In this document: piece by piece, positions 12,611 to 22,094 of the stretch | Position numbering within the stretch: the stretch's first letter is position 1 | Layout: each line of letters starts with the position of its first letter | Virus record (IMG/VR): IMGVR_UViG_3300043449_000692 | Span: 1 to 64,000 of that record | Length of the DNA: 64,000 nucleotides | DNA from: a virus | Direction: 5' to 3' (one strand) | Made by a program: the position numbers and the translations under genes | The notes under the pieces: model-generated | Database searches by the model: none | Told to the model about the DNA's origin: nothing | Seen by the model: only the letters and a program-made list of their open reading frames with translations

Positions 12611-14479
12611 ATGGCTCTACCCAATGACAAGAAAGCCTTACAAGACAGGCTCTCGCGTGTGGCTACTCGCATGGCGCAAAAGTTTGGCGCAAGCGGGTGG
12701 ACGGGTGGAGGTGGTACTGGCGGAATTCCTGTAAGCGTTCTACAGAATCGAATTGCGGGAAAGAAGATTAATATCGACAATCTAGGCAACGAGAATGCTA
12801 ATGCTTTTAGTTTTAGTCTTGTTGATCTAGGGTTGGGAATCACCGCTACCACGAATGATCAATTGATTGTTCGTAACGATGCTTCTTTGCCAAACGGGTT
12901 GTATGGATCTGCTACTCCACTTGTAATGTTGGCTAGACTGAAAGCAGGGCTTGATAGTGTTGATATTCATGTGATCGGTGACTCTAATGCCATGAGTCCA
13001 GGTGCTTACGGATATTCTAAAGGTTTAGCCCGAGGTTTGGTAAACGGAACATCGGCTGGAATGTATGCTACTTCGTTACACCTTCCAGGAGCATCAAGAG
13101 GAATTTCTGGTTCCCCCAACGCTAGTCTTTTTGCTTCTGCTGGATACAGACAAACAGGATCTTTGGGTATGGTGGGTCGTGCAGACCAAGTTGGTCACAC
13201 GATGGACGAAATATACAACGCTCCCGAACAAATTAGATCCTGGTGGGACACCAGAAACTCTTTCGTTGGATTTGGTTACGATTTCCAAGATGTAAGATTA
13301 GGTGATCAACAGGACTACAAGCCAACTCCGATATGGCTTCCTGGTGAAGGTAGAACTTTTGCATACAACGATATCAACGAGATCGCTGAGTTCCGTCCAG
13401 GAAATTCTTCAAACGGAATGGGCTTCGGACTAGACACTGGTTCCACTCTTTCATATCGCATAGTACACACTTTGCTTCCAGGAAATGGAGCATCCGCAGC
13501 ACAGTTGGTGGCTTGGATTGGTGGTGTGTCTGCTGGATATTGCGGATCTAGTGGTATCGCAAACCTTCCTTTTACAGGATACCCTGTTGCTACACACGGA
13601 GCAACATATTTCCCAGATTGCAGCAGTTCTGTAAATAGAGGTGGAACTCTATCTGCTTTTGCTGGATTGAATGGTGTCACAGGAATAACAGTATCAAAAC
13701 TAGTATGGAGAAGTGATTCTACTCGTTATGGAGTAACAATAGGATACAATTGGAACAACAATCAGAGTGGATTTGCAAGGCGCGCCGCTGGACCATTCGC
13801 AGTTTATCTTGAATCAGTTCATTGCAATAAAAAGGGTTGGGCTATTACCCCCATACATGGAGATGGAGGTGCTACCACTGGTGGACTGGCTGAACGATTT
13901 GCTGCATGGGCAACCGAATCATCAAATGGTAACAGCGGACTAAAGACTGTGTTTGAAGAAACTCGTAATCGCCAGATGGAAGCGGGCGGTTCGGGAAATG
14001 TAATAGTTTTCCTGACTAGTGGTGTAAATGATGTTTCTCAATTAGGAGAAAGCACAGCAGTTTCTGTCTATGGAAATCATCTTTCTAGAATGATACTGAC
14101 CTGCAAACAAGCATGGGACTCTCTTGGATATCCAGAAAACGATCTTGCTTTCGTGATCACTGTTACTCATCCGACACAGGATGGAGATGGAAACCTGGAT
14201 CAAATGCGAGTTTCGGGAGTCACCTATGCGACTACACCATCAGACAACAACACCGTATCGCCCTACTCAAATGTCCTGTTTGTAGACATTACAAAACTAG
14301 GGTTGAATGGTATAACATTTGGTGGTTTGTCTGCTGGAAATTCATTTAGTGGTGGAACAAACATGATTGCGAATGATGGATTGACTGTTCACCTTTTCCC
14401 AGGCGACACTGGTGGTTATGCTTATTTGGGTGAATTGCTTGTTCGCCGTTGTTTGGAATATTCTGATATTGCTTACTAA
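12611..14479 (+). CDS. SGNH/GDSL-type hydrolase, probable tail protein
   Basis: A protein of 622 residues. After a Gly-rich linker, block I is VIGDSNA (about 121-127, nucleophile Ser 125), block III appears as SGVND (about 468-472) and a final D-x-x-x-H (DGLTVH, about 590-595) completes a plausible Ser-Asp-His triad. SGNH domains on phage tails deacetylate or de-esterify host surface polysaccharide. The long insert between blocks I and III is larger than in ordinary esterases. The gene is AT-richer than its neighbours, as exchangeable tail genes often are. CAGGAG lies 9 nt before the ATG. Confidence 0.7.
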   Translation: MALPNDKKALQDRLSRVATRMAQKFGASGWTGGGGTGGIPVSVLQNRIAGKKINIDNLGNENANAFSFSLVDLGLGITATTNDQLIVRNDASLPNGLYGSATPLVMLARLKAGLDSVDIHVIGDSNAMSPGAYGYSKGLARGLVNGTSAGMYATSLHLPGASRGISGSPNASLFASAGYRQTGSLGMVGRADQVGHTMDEIYNAPEQIRSWWDTRNSFVGFGYDFQDVRLGDQQDYKPTPIWLPGEGRTFAYNDINEIAEFRPGNSSNGMGFGLDTGSTLSYRIVHTLLPGNGASAAQLVAWIGGVSAGYCGSSGIANLPFTGYPVATHGATYFPDCSSSVNRGGTLSAFAGLNGVTGITVSKLVWRSDSTRYGVTIGYNWNNNQSGFARRAAGPFAVYLESVHCNKKGWAITPIHGDGGATTGGLAERFAAWATESSNGNSGLKTVFEETRNRQMEAGGSGNVIVFLTSGVNDVSQLGESTAVSVYGNHLSRMILTCKQAWDSLGYPENDLAFVITVTHPTQDGDGNLDQMRVSGVTYATTPSDNNTVSPYSNVLFVDITKLGLNGITFGGLSAGNSFSGGTNMIANDGLTVHLFPGDTGGYAYLGELLVRRCLEYSDIAY

Positions 14480-14490
14480 CAGGAATTAGT

Positions 14491-14973
14491 ATGTCAGAAG
14501 AGTTCGATTTTGGCTTTACAGCGGTAGACGAGGAGGAGTTGGGATTAGCGGCAACGCCCCCAACTCCTCCCGCTCCGTCTGTTTCTCCTGATGCGATTGC
14601 AGCGATCACTGCACAGATTGCTGAACTGAAGGCTGCTGTGATTGCCATGAAGCCAGTGTCACCCACGCAGATGACTCGCGTGGAAGAAAAAATTGACCGT
14701 GTGCTGAACATGGAACTGCACGAACTGAATGCCGCAGTGCAGTCACAAGGCGAAAGCCTGTCCTCGGTGCTGAATGAGGTAGAGGAACGGACGAACGCTA
14801 CGCGGGACGAGTGCAAAGAAAAACTCCAGACCCTTGAGCGGATGATTCTTCCTCTCCTAACTAATCTTATGAAGAATCCCGAGAAGGAATACATTCACTG
14901 GCCCAATCGCAGCGAGAAGATTGCGGCACAGATCGACAAGATCACAGCAATTACACGCAGTTACGGAGTCTGA
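14491..14973 (+). CDS. Conserved T4-superfamily protein with coiled coil, 160 aa
   Basis: Residues 1-35 are acidic and Pro-rich (DFGFTAVDEEELG), 35-125 are helical with regular hydrophobic spacing (a long coiled coil), and the C-terminus carries NPEKEYIHWPNRSEKI, a segment I associate with small proteins of T4-like marine and freshwater myoviruses (from memory). AGGAATTAGT precedes the ATG. Role unknown; probably a late structural or assembly protein given its neighbours. Confidence 0.7.
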   Translation: MSEEFDFGFTAVDEEELGLAATPPTPPAPSVSPDAIAAITAQIAELKAAVIAMKPVSPTQMTRVEEKIDRVLNMELHELNAAVQSQGESLSSVLNEVEERTNATRDECKEKLQTLERMILPLLTNLMKNPEKEYIHWPNRSEKIAAQIDKITAITRSYGV

Positions 14974-14974
14974 C

Positions 14975-17377
14975 ATGGAAGAACTAGAACCATACAAGAG
15001 CCTACGCACCGTGATCTTTGAGGTGCAGACCGCCACCAAGCCCACGAAGCCTGCGGAGAAGAAGCCATCCTCACAACCCGCACACAAGAGCGGAGAGGTC
15101 TGGAAGACTGCCAGTGGTTCTTTCGGCGCAAAGAACAAGGATGGAGTGGTAGACTATTTTGATTCGGAAGAAAACGCCAAGGCATGGGTCGGTGGGCAGT
15201 TCAAGCCTGCTGGTCGTGTCGAAAAGCCAGGCGACACATCTGTTCCCGTTGAATTGGATCGTGACGGTTACGAAGTTCAGCAAACCGCAGGAGGAAAGCC
15301 AGCGAATGCAAAACCCGCAACAGCCGCAGCAGTCAGACCCGCTCCTCAATCCACAGGAGCCGCCTCTAAAGCGCAAACGCCAACCACTGATACGCAGCGT
15401 CAAGCACAACCGCAAAGTAGCGAAACAGGTGCAGCGGAAACCGAAGAACACCCAGAAGTAGGCAAAGCCAATCCAAAGACCGAGTTTGACCCCCATATCA
15501 AACTTGATCCAAAGGCTACAGAGAAAGCCAAGGCGAAGACAGACATCCGCAAGGCGAATGTGGTTGCAAAGGCGGTGAAGGCTGGCGAATTAGACGGACC
15601 GCAGACTGATGCAGAGTCTGTGTTTGGTGATGCCTCTGCGGAGCAGCGGTTCGTGGAGGAAATGAATCACGCCGCTCTTTCTGCCATGCGTGGAGAAGCG
15701 GCATACGACTTTGAGTTGTGTTCGGAAGTGTTTGCCCACCTTGGTCTGTGCTTTGATCCGAAGACAAAGGAAAAGGTCAGCAAAGGCATTCCACGCGATC
15801 AGATGCCGCAGTTCTCGTCACAGGTTGATCCGTCACGCACGGATTCGCCTGCGTTCATTGCGCTCATGCGCGGCAAGGGCTACACCTCTCCTGATCAGGT
15901 CACAACAGAAGACCTGAAGTCCGAGGTGAACATGGAGCGCGAGTTCCGCAAGGCACTCGAAGACGCAGGCTACGAGATCGCGGACGAAGAGGTGAGCGTG
16001 ACCTCGCTGAAGCCCATTCAAGGACAACTGAAGGGCGAGAAGATTGCGGGAATGTACGGTACGCTTGCTGCTGCACAGAGCGATCCGCAGAACTACGGCA
16101 AGGCAGCAGCGCGTCTGCTTGAACCCATCTATGTGAGCGATGGCTATGTGATTGATGGTCACCACCGTTGGGCAGCACAGGTAGCGATGGATATCGCAAA
16201 CGGAGCGGGTGCAAACGCAACCATGAAGACCCGTACCATCACGAAGAGCGGTAAGTCCGTGCCTGTTGAAGAGATCATTAAGTTCTCGAACAAGTTTCAG
16301 AAAGACATCGGGCTGCTGAGTCAGACACGAGGCGGCGAAACAATTCCAGAGAAGAAACCAACACAGAAGGAATGGACTATGAGCAAGTTTGGAAGCGGTC
16401 GTTTCGGTCGTATCGTGCAGTCACTTCACGAATCAGCGCAGACTCGTCTTGACGAAGGCGCAGTCAAGGCAGCAATGGAAGACTGGTACGAATCACTGCC
16501 CAAAGAAGCAGTACAAGAAATCTACAGATACCGAAAGTACGCTGCTTTTGGACGCGCGCTTGAAGGCGAGATACCTCCTGCATATCGTTCTGTTCTAGGC
16601 GGCAACAGTGTAGAACTTATTACTAGCATTCTTAGAAACCACCGTGTAAAGCCTGGCATCTTTGGAACACTGAAGAAGGCAGCGCAGCACATCAAAGACA
16701 TGGGCTACGAAGATTTCATGGTTCCCATGTTCGACCTCAACGAGGCGGCAAAGCGCAAGTTCGACAGAACTCCCGCACTCGGAACCTTCCGCTCGGGAAT
16801 GCAGATCGACACCGATGATCCGCAGTACTACGCTGGCGCACTGAAGTCGAAGCCTCGCAAAACTGATGCGGCAGGAAACCTACTGAAGACCGCAAAACAG
16901 CAGGACAAGGCTAGTGCGGGCTGGCAGAAGACGCAGCAAACCGTTCAGCAGAACATTGCTACCGCTCAAGACCTGATCGACACCGTAGAGATGAAGCCCG
17001 TGGGAACCACATTCGAAATCTACGGCAAGAAGGGCGGCAAGGAAGCCACCATCAAGGTGAAGAAGGTTATGAAGATGGGAGATGTGGTGTTCATGGTCGG
17101 AACCACGGAGGTGGAACTGTATGCCGCAGGCACGGGTCTTCAGGTGCTGAACAAGAAAACGCGCAAAGCCGTGCTTGACGCTGGTAACGACATGATCTGG
17201 GAGAGCGAAGACTTTACCGATGTGGGTCGGATCGTGATCAACGAAATTCGCAAACTCACGAAGGACGAACTGGCGAAGTTTGATGCAGAGCAGCGCAAGA
17301 AAGTCATGGCTGCAAAGGATGCTGCAATCAACAAGCGTGCTGCTCAAGGTAAGGCTGCTTGGTCTAAAATGAAGTGA
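14975..17377 (+). CDS. Large candidate head-packaged protein with ParB-like domain
   Basis: A protein of 800 residues from the ATG at 14975 (GGAG 6 nt upstream). The N-terminus ends in SLRTVIFEV, an I-x-E site that parallels SLQRIIFEE in the gene at 18618. Residues about 25-190 are an Ala/Pro/Lys/Gln-rich linker. Around 340-430 lies a ParB/sulfiredoxin-like domain with the diagnostic DGHHRWAA near residue 393. The rest is helical and ends in QGKAAWSKMK, which matches the beginning of the next protein. ParB-like proteins bind or cut DNA and some hydrolyse CTP; packaging is inferred. Confidence 0.7.
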   Translation: MEELEPYKSLRTVIFEVQTATKPTKPAEKKPSSQPAHKSGEVWKTASGSFGAKNKDGVVDYFDSEENAKAWVGGQFKPAGRVEKPGDTSVPVELDRDGYEVQQTAGGKPANAKPATAAAVRPAPQSTGAASKAQTPTTDTQRQAQPQSSETGAAETEEHPEVGKANPKTEFDPHIKLDPKATEKAKAKTDIRKANVVAKAVKAGELDGPQTDAESVFGDASAEQRFVEEMNHAALSAMRGEAAYDFELCSEVFAHLGLCFDPKTKEKVSKGIPRDQMPQFSSQVDPSRTDSPAFIALMRGKGYTSPDQVTTEDLKSEVNMEREFRKALEDAGYEIADEEVSVTSLKPIQGQLKGEKIAGMYGTLAAAQSDPQNYGKAAARLLEPIYVSDGYVIDGHHRWAAQVAMDIANGAGANATMKTRTITKSGKSVPVEEIIKFSNKFQKDIGLLSQTRGGETIPEKKPTQKEWTMSKFGSGRFGRIVQSLHESAQTRLDEGAVKAAMEDWYESLPKEAVQEIYRYRKYAAFGRALEGEIPPAYRSVLGGNSVELITSILRNHRVKPGIFGTLKKAAQHIKDMGYEDFMVPMFDLNEAAKRKFDRTPALGTFRSGMQIDTDDPQYYAGALKSKPRKTDAAGNLLKTAKQQDKASAGWQKTQQTVQQNIATAQDLIDTVEMKPVGTTFEIYGKKGGKEATIKVKKVMKMGDVVFMVGTTEVELYAAGTGLQVLNKKTRKAVLDAGNDMIWESEDFTDVGRIVINEIRKLTKDELAKFDAEQRKKVMAAKDAAINKRAAQGKAAWSKMK

Positions 17378-17385
17378 GGTGACTC

Positions 17386-18621
17386 TTGGCAACCACAGGC
17401 AAGGCTGCTTGGGCAAAATACTTCAACACGGGCAAGAACATTGAAACCGTTCTGAAGAAGCAGTCCAAGATTTTTGATGTTGAAACCGAAAGGGAAATCG
17501 GTAGCCTTGATGTGGGAACCGAGATCGTGTTCATCACCACGAAGGCTTTTGAGAAAAAACCTACGGTCAAAGTTGTAAAGACTAAAAAAGTTGTCCGTGT
17601 CGAGTTTGACAAGATTGCAAAACCTGGTGTTCGATCAAGCACAGCCGCAAGTCTGAAGCCACAGGCATTTGGTGTAAAGGATCAAGAGTATCCGTTCAAG
17701 AGTTATGCCAAACTCATACGCGAAAACATTGAAGAACGAAAAGACCTCAAAGGCGATGTTCGTGCTTATCTGTCTGCTCTGATTGAATACGCAGATGATC
17801 CGTCTGCAAAAAACAAAGCAGCGGTTCAGAAAACCTACAAGGCTGCTGCATCGGTTCCGACAGCAGACATCGTGAAGGATTTCGGAGAGGTGGCTGGACC
17901 GTTTGGTGTATTGAGCGGCAAACTCATCGGTGGTCTATCCGAAGCAAACACGGCAGTGTACATTCCTGCTCGTCCAAACGAGCCGCTGATGGATTACGCT
18001 GTGATCAACACAGCGAAGAAGCGCAAGTATGTGATCTCTGCAAAGTCGGGAACCACATCTAATGTGGTGAAGCCAGCAGACATCATCAACCTCATCAACA
18101 AAGTTCCTTCAAAGAAAACAAAGTGGAGCAGAACCACACAATACAAGGTTCTTGAGATATTGGGTGCAGCAAGCATACTGCACGGACCAGTCCTTGCCGC
18201 TGCATATCTGAACGGTGAAGGATTCAAAGAGTTCGGCGGCATATCACAAAAGGCTGCTGATGATTTCGTGAAAAAGGTAAAGGGTGGTTCTTCCACCGCA
18301 TACGACAAGGCTTTGTTTGCAAAGTTCATTTCAGGAAATGCGTACTTGAAGACAAAGAAGACGCCCACAGCAAACGAAATAATGTACGAGTGTGAAAAAG
18401 CCATAGGTGCGCTGTCGAAGACACCGAAACTCGATTTTACCAAACTATTCCGTGATGCGGTGGACGAACAGGTTTACTACATCAAGTTCGCCATAGATAA
18501 TACTGGCATTCCAGATTTCGATCTCATTGGAGACACGCCTGAAGAACTGAAGGCAACAGTGTTTCTCCGCAGCAAAAACGGATACACACGCGCATCCGAC
18601 AGGATAGGTGTTCAAATATGA
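17386..18621 (+). CDS. Hypothetical late protein, 411 aa
   Basis: TTG start at 17386 with GAGG 6 nt upstream. It begins ATTGKAAWAKYF, nearly repeating the end of the preceding protein (QGKAAWSKMK), at both DNA and protein level. Residues 190-230 hold PLMDYAV followed by YVISAKSG, which could be a D...x-x-K nuclease-like core with Ser in place of the usual Glu; this is weak. The C-terminus is alpha-helical. I do not recognise the family. Its position between two candidate packaged proteins suggests a role in the head. Confidence 0.6.
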   Translation: MATTGKAAWAKYFNTGKNIETVLKKQSKIFDVETEREIGSLDVGTEIVFITTKAFEKKPTVKVVKTKKVVRVEFDKIAKPGVRSSTAASLKPQAFGVKDQEYPFKSYAKLIRENIEERKDLKGDVRAYLSALIEYADDPSAKNKAAVQKTYKAAASVPTADIVKDFGEVAGPFGVLSGKLIGGLSEANTAVYIPARPNEPLMDYAVINTAKKRKYVISAKSGTTSNVVKPADIINLINKVPSKKTKWSRTTQYKVLEILGAASILHGPVLAAAYLNGEGFKEFGGISQKAADDFVKKVKGGSSTAYDKALFAKFISGNAYLKTKKTPTANEIMYECEKAIGALSKTPKLDFTKLFRDAVDEQVYYIKFAIDNTGIPDFDLIGDTPEELKATVFLRSKNGYTRASDRIGVQI

Positions 18622-19157
18622 AACCATTCAAAGACCTACGCGACCACGCATTCTGCTCCCTGCAAAGAATAATCTTTGAGGAGTTCGATGCCGAACTCAC
18701 CGAAGAGAAGATCGTGCTTGATATGCCCAACTTCTCCCATGAGGATGTCGTGGACTATTTGGAACAGGAAGGCATCGAATGGGAAGAGAAGGACGGCGTG
18801 ATCTACATTCTTGATCCTGTGGAGGAAGCAGAGATCACCGTTGAAGTGGAAGAGAATGAAGAAATTGATGAAGAGTTTGAAGTAGAGAGTCAGATGTTGA
18901 ACGAGGTCGCTGCGAAGCGTAAGATAGTGGTACGCAAAGGCAAGAAGCGAATCATCTTCAAGTGCGCTCCAGGCTTCAAGAAGAAGGGTGCAAGAGTGTG
19001 CGTGAAGCGTCCCGCTTCTCAACTACGCAAGATGAAACTCACGGCAAAGCGCACCGCACGAAAGACCCGTGGTAAGCGGGCGCAAGCCAAGCGCAAGCGT
19101 AAACTGTCCCTGCGAAAGAGACTCACATTCGGATTGCGACCAAGAAAGAAGAAGTAA
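18618..19157 (+). CDS. Acidic-then-basic head core/internal protein candidate
   Basis: A protein of 179 residues, overlapping the previous gene by ATGA. N-terminus MKPFKDLRDHAFCSLQ is followed by RIIFEEF, an I-x-E site. Residues 25-95 are strongly acidic (DPVEEAEITVEVEENEE); residues 100-179 are extremely basic, with runs of Arg and Lys (KAKRKRKLSLRKR type) suited to binding DNA. This split of charges resembles prohead core and internal head proteins of T4-like phages, which are cut and partly retained with the DNA. There is no enzyme motif. Confidence 0.7.
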   Translation: MKPFKDLRDHAFCSLQRIIFEEFDAELTEEKIVLDMPNFSHEDVVDYLEQEGIEWEEKDGVIYILDPVEEAEITVEVEENEEIDEEFEVESQMLNEVAAKRKIVVRKGKKRIIFKCAPGFKKKGARVCVKRPASQLRKMKLTAKRTARKTRGKRAQAKRKRKLSLRKRLTFGLRPRKKK

Positions 19158-19160
19158 AAC

Positions 19161-20003
19161 ATGATTGAGCATGATACAACCGACAGTGGTGGGTCGGTTC
19201 GCGTGAACTGCACAGAGGGCTTTTGTTCGCTCACCTACCAACTGTCTAATCAAATCCGTCCCCTGTCCATGCAGTGCAGCATCGGCAAAGGGTCATCACC
19301 TGATCTAGTATCTGCTGTGGTGGGTTCGCTGTTGGAAAAGCACGAACCCTCGGTGTTGCTGATGAAGTCAAAGGACACAGCCGTTCGTTTTCGTCCAAAG
19401 ATGGGCGACCTGTTTCGATGTTGGACACAGAATGAACAGACAGTATACGCAAAAGCATTCGGCTCACGCAAACTGCTTGAGCGAGTATGCAGTCTTTCAT
19501 ATGCGATGCAGAATGTGGACTTTGTGCGAGTGGAAGGCGAGGAGATACGGCTGTTCGGTTACTACGATGTGGTGAAGCGCATACGCGAAAACACCACGCC
19601 GTTCGAGTTCCTGTCCATCAAAGAAGAGTGCGACTATTCCATGCGAAACTGCTCGGTGGGTTGTCTGCGTACACTTGTGGAATCCGCAACAGCACAAATC
19701 GACAGTCTACCAGAGCGGGATCGTGAGGCGTTTTCTCAAGTGGCAGAAGACTTGATGCGGCAGCAGCAGTGCGAATCGTTTCGATTCGACACGAAATATT
19801 CGTACATACAAGAGGCTGTGGTGGGAATCGTCCTGCCAGCACTGGTGAAATATGGAGCCTCGCATCCGTTCACGGCGGCTGTGTTCACAGAGTTTTCAAA
19901 ACAGGCTTCGGTTTATACCGAAGCATCAGAACAGTTCCTGACTGATTGCTCTGAAATACTAAATGGGAAATTGGAACAGTCCGATGAGGACGATACATAC
20001 TAG
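19161..20003 (+). CDS. Hypothetical protein, 280 aa
   Basis: I do not recognise this protein. Mixed alpha/beta with several cysteines (CTEGFCSL near the start, ECDYSMRNCSVGC near 155-167), a helical second half and an acidic tail ending DEDDTY. No membrane segment. It starts 4 nt after the previous stop without a clear ribosome site, so it is probably coupled. Located among late genes, it may be a virion or assembly protein. Confidence 0.65.
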   Translation: MIEHDTTDSGGSVRVNCTEGFCSLTYQLSNQIRPLSMQCSIGKGSSPDLVSAVVGSLLEKHEPSVLLMKSKDTAVRFRPKMGDLFRCWTQNEQTVYAKAFGSRKLLERVCSLSYAMQNVDFVRVEGEEIRLFGYYDVVKRIRENTTPFEFLSIKEECDYSMRNCSVGCLRTLVESATAQIDSLPERDREAFSQVAEDLMRQQQCESFRFDTKYSYIQEAVVGIVLPALVKYGASHPFTAAVFTEFSKQASVYTEASEQFLTDCSEILNGKLEQSDEDDTY

Positions 20004-20014
20004 AGGAGAACACT

Positions 20015-20194
20015 ATGACAAACATGAGACAGTATCTTGCTTGGATCAAGCAGAACCAACAGAACAACCCCGAGTGGCAAGCCGCCAACCGTTGGCAGAA
20101 TCGCAATCAGACTCCCACGAACACACCGAAGCCCGAAGAGTCCAATGGACTTCCCGAAGGCGCGCAGGAAGTGGAAGAAAAGCCAGAAGAGTGA
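20015..20194 (+). CDS. Small polar protein, 59 aa
   Basis: A short gene with a good GAGGAG site 7 nt before the ATG. It begins MTNMRQYLAWIKQNQQNN and is rich in Gln, Asn, Pro and Glu (KPEESNGLPEGAQEVEEKP at the end), so it is mostly disordered. It sits 12 nt after the previous gene and 1 nt before the nuclease gene at 20196, with which it is probably co-translated. Function unknown. Confidence 0.65.
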   Translation: MTNMRQYLAWIKQNQQNNPEWQAANRWQNRNQTPTNTPKPEESNGLPEGAQEVEEKPEE

Positions 20195-20195
20195 A

Positions 20196-20864
20196 ATGAA
20201 AACATTTGATCATGCGTTCGTGAGCCTGAACGACCAAATTGAAAGCGTTGAAACCCCAAACGGCAGGAGATACCGAACTCCTGACGGCATTCTTCCGTCC
20301 GTGACTACGGTTACAGGATGGAAGAAGCGTGCATTTTTTGCAAAGTGGCGGCGTGAAAATCCTGAAGAATCCAAGCGAGTACTGTCCCGTGGCACCAAAC
20401 TACACGCACTTATTGAAACCTATCTCCGCAACAGTCTTACGCCAACTACGCTCGCTGAAGCGGAGGGAACAAGTGAGGCGGATCTGTTTGCATCCATGCG
20501 GGAAGATATTGACCGCATCGGCAAGATATACGCCATCGAAGTACCGCTATGGTCTAAAAAAGTGGGACTCGCTGGTAGGACGGACTGCATCGGGGAGTTT
20601 GATGGTGTACCGTCAGTCATCGACTTCAAGTCTTCCAATTATCCGAAGTCCGAGGATGCCATTCAGGACTATTTCATGCAAGCCACCGCGTATTCTCTCA
20701 TGTGGCAGGATCGCACGGGTCAAGAACTGCGAAATATTGCCATTCTGATCGGTGTGGAAGACGGTGGTTCACAGGTGTTCACAGCCGATCCCCGCGAGTA
20801 CATTGCTGATTTGGTGGACGCAATTCGCACATACCGCGAGGAACAGGCAGTCCAAATTTCCTAA
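20196..20864 (+). CDS. PD-(D/E)XK exonuclease (RecB/Cas4-like)
   Basis: A protein of 222 residues from MKTFDHAF. The features of a RecB-family nuclease are in order: RGTKLHALIE (about 67-76, the HxxxE-type helix), VGLAGRTDCIGEF (about 125-137, with the first Asp), VIDFKSS (the D-x-K core) and QATAYSLMW (the Q-x-x-x-Y motif). These enzymes degrade or trim DNA ends. A domain of this size is found in phage and mitochondrial (MGME1-like) exonucleases. Its stop codon lies inside the late promoter of the next gene. Confidence 0.85.
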   Translation: MKTFDHAFVSLNDQIESVETPNGRRYRTPDGILPSVTTVTGWKKRAFFAKWRRENPEESKRVLSRGTKLHALIETYLRNSLTPTTLAEAEGTSEADLFASMREDIDRIGKIYAIEVPLWSKKVGLAGRTDCIGEFDGVPSVIDFKSSNYPKSEDAIQDYFMQATAYSLMWQDRTGQELRNIAILIGVEDGGSQVFTADPREYIADLVDAIRTYREEQAVQIS

Positions 20865-20867
20865 ATA
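20861..20867 (+). promoter_or_regulatory. Late promoter CTAAATA overlapping a stop codon
   Basis: CTAAATA contains the TAA stop of the exonuclease gene. It lies 18 nt before the TTG start at 20886, with GGAGG in the leader. Confidence 0.65.
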
Positions 20868-20885
20868 CGGAAGCGGAGGACTGCA

Positions 20886-22094
20886 TTGATCAGATTCACG
20901 GAACATCTCACGGAAGCCTTCAAATCAAAAAGTGGCAAGAATGTCCATTTGGAGCATCTTGAAGACGAAATACTGAATGGTGGCTACGCAGGATTCAGCC
21001 GTGCGGTTTCTGCTATCCGTGGAGTGCTTGATGTATTCGGAGCAAACGAGCCAAGCACATACGACATCACCGTGAAGTGGGACGGCGCACCCGCCATCAT
21101 CTGCGGAATCGACCCAGGCAGCGGTCGATTTTTTGTTGGCACGAAGAGTGTGTTCAATGTGACACCTAAACTGAACTTCACGAACGCCGACATTGATGCG
21201 AACCACCCCGCAGATGGACTGAATGCTAAACTCAAACTTGCACTAAAGCATTTCTCCAAACTAGGAATTCGTGGAGTGCTGCAAGGCGATCTGCTGTTCG
21301 ACAGCGAAACAGTGCAGCGTGAAACGATTGACGGCAATCGGTATCTGACATTCCGCGCAAACACAATCACATACGCGGTTGATCCAAAGAGCGAACTCGG
21401 CAAGCGGATTGCCGCTGCAAAGATCGGAATTGTGTTCCACACAGCATACGAGGGCGACTCGTTGCAGACGATGACTGCAAGATTCAATCCCGACATTTCG
21501 TATCTAAAGAAGACCCGCGATGTGTGGTTCGACAACGCAACTCTGCGTGTGGCAGATGGCAGCGGATTGTTCTCTGCGCGTGATCGTCAAGCGGTAGAGC
21601 GCAGCATCGACACCCTGACACAGCAAGCCGCTGCACTGAAGACCACGATGAACGGTATTGCCAAGAACGAAGGCGTGAAGATCGCCATCAAGACCTACAT
21701 CAACGGACTTGTTCGTGCAAACATGGGCAGCGGTCACGCAGATGTGAATCAGTTGCTGGCAATGATGGCACAGAAAGCACAGACTGCGCGAAAGAAGCCA
21801 AGCACAAAGACCACTCCAAGCATGGATTGGATCAAGCGGAATCGCAACCAGATCAATCAGATTTTCGCCCTACATAATTCGTTGACCGTGCTGAAGATGA
21901 GCATCGTCAGCAAACTGTCTTCACTCAAGAGTGGGATGGGAACATTTGTAAAGGACGGCAAGGGATACCGTGTTACCGCTCCCGAAGGCTATGTGGCAAT
22001 CGACCGCATGAGCAACGCAGCCGTCAAACTAGTAGACCGCCTTGATTTCTCGCGCAGTAACTTCACTGTAGAGAAGACTTGGAAAAAAGAGTAA
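20886..22094 (+). CDS. KxDG nucleotidyltransferase (ligase-like) with targeting N-terminus
   Basis: TTG start at 20886, justified by GCGGAGGA 6 nt upstream. The N-terminus (M)IRFTEHLTEAF has a canonical L-T-E/A prohead-protease site. KWDG at residues 64-67 (VKWDGAPAI) is motif I of covalent nucleotidyltransferases such as ATP-dependent DNA and RNA ligases; GVLQGDLLF and GIVFHTAY may correspond to later motifs. The C-terminal 150 residues are helical and unknown. It is likely to be an end-joining or capping-type enzyme carried in the virion (inference); the acceptor substrate cannot be told from sequence. Confidence 0.75.
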   Translation: MIRFTEHLTEAFKSKSGKNVHLEHLEDEILNGGYAGFSRAVSAIRGVLDVFGANEPSTYDITVKWDGAPAIICGIDPGSGRFFVGTKSVFNVTPKLNFTNADIDANHPADGLNAKLKLALKHFSKLGIRGVLQGDLLFDSETVQRETIDGNRYLTFRANTITYAVDPKSELGKRIAAAKIGIVFHTAYEGDSLQTMTARFNPDISYLKKTRDVWFDNATLRVADGSGLFSARDRQAVERSIDTLTQQAAALKTTMNGIAKNEGVKIAIKTYINGLVRANMGSGHADVNQLLAMMAQKAQTARKKPSTKTTPSMDWIKRNRNQINQIFALHNSLTVLKMSIVSKLSSLKSGMGTFVKDGKGYRVTAPEGYVAIDRMSNAAVKLVDRLDFSRSNFTVEKTWKKE

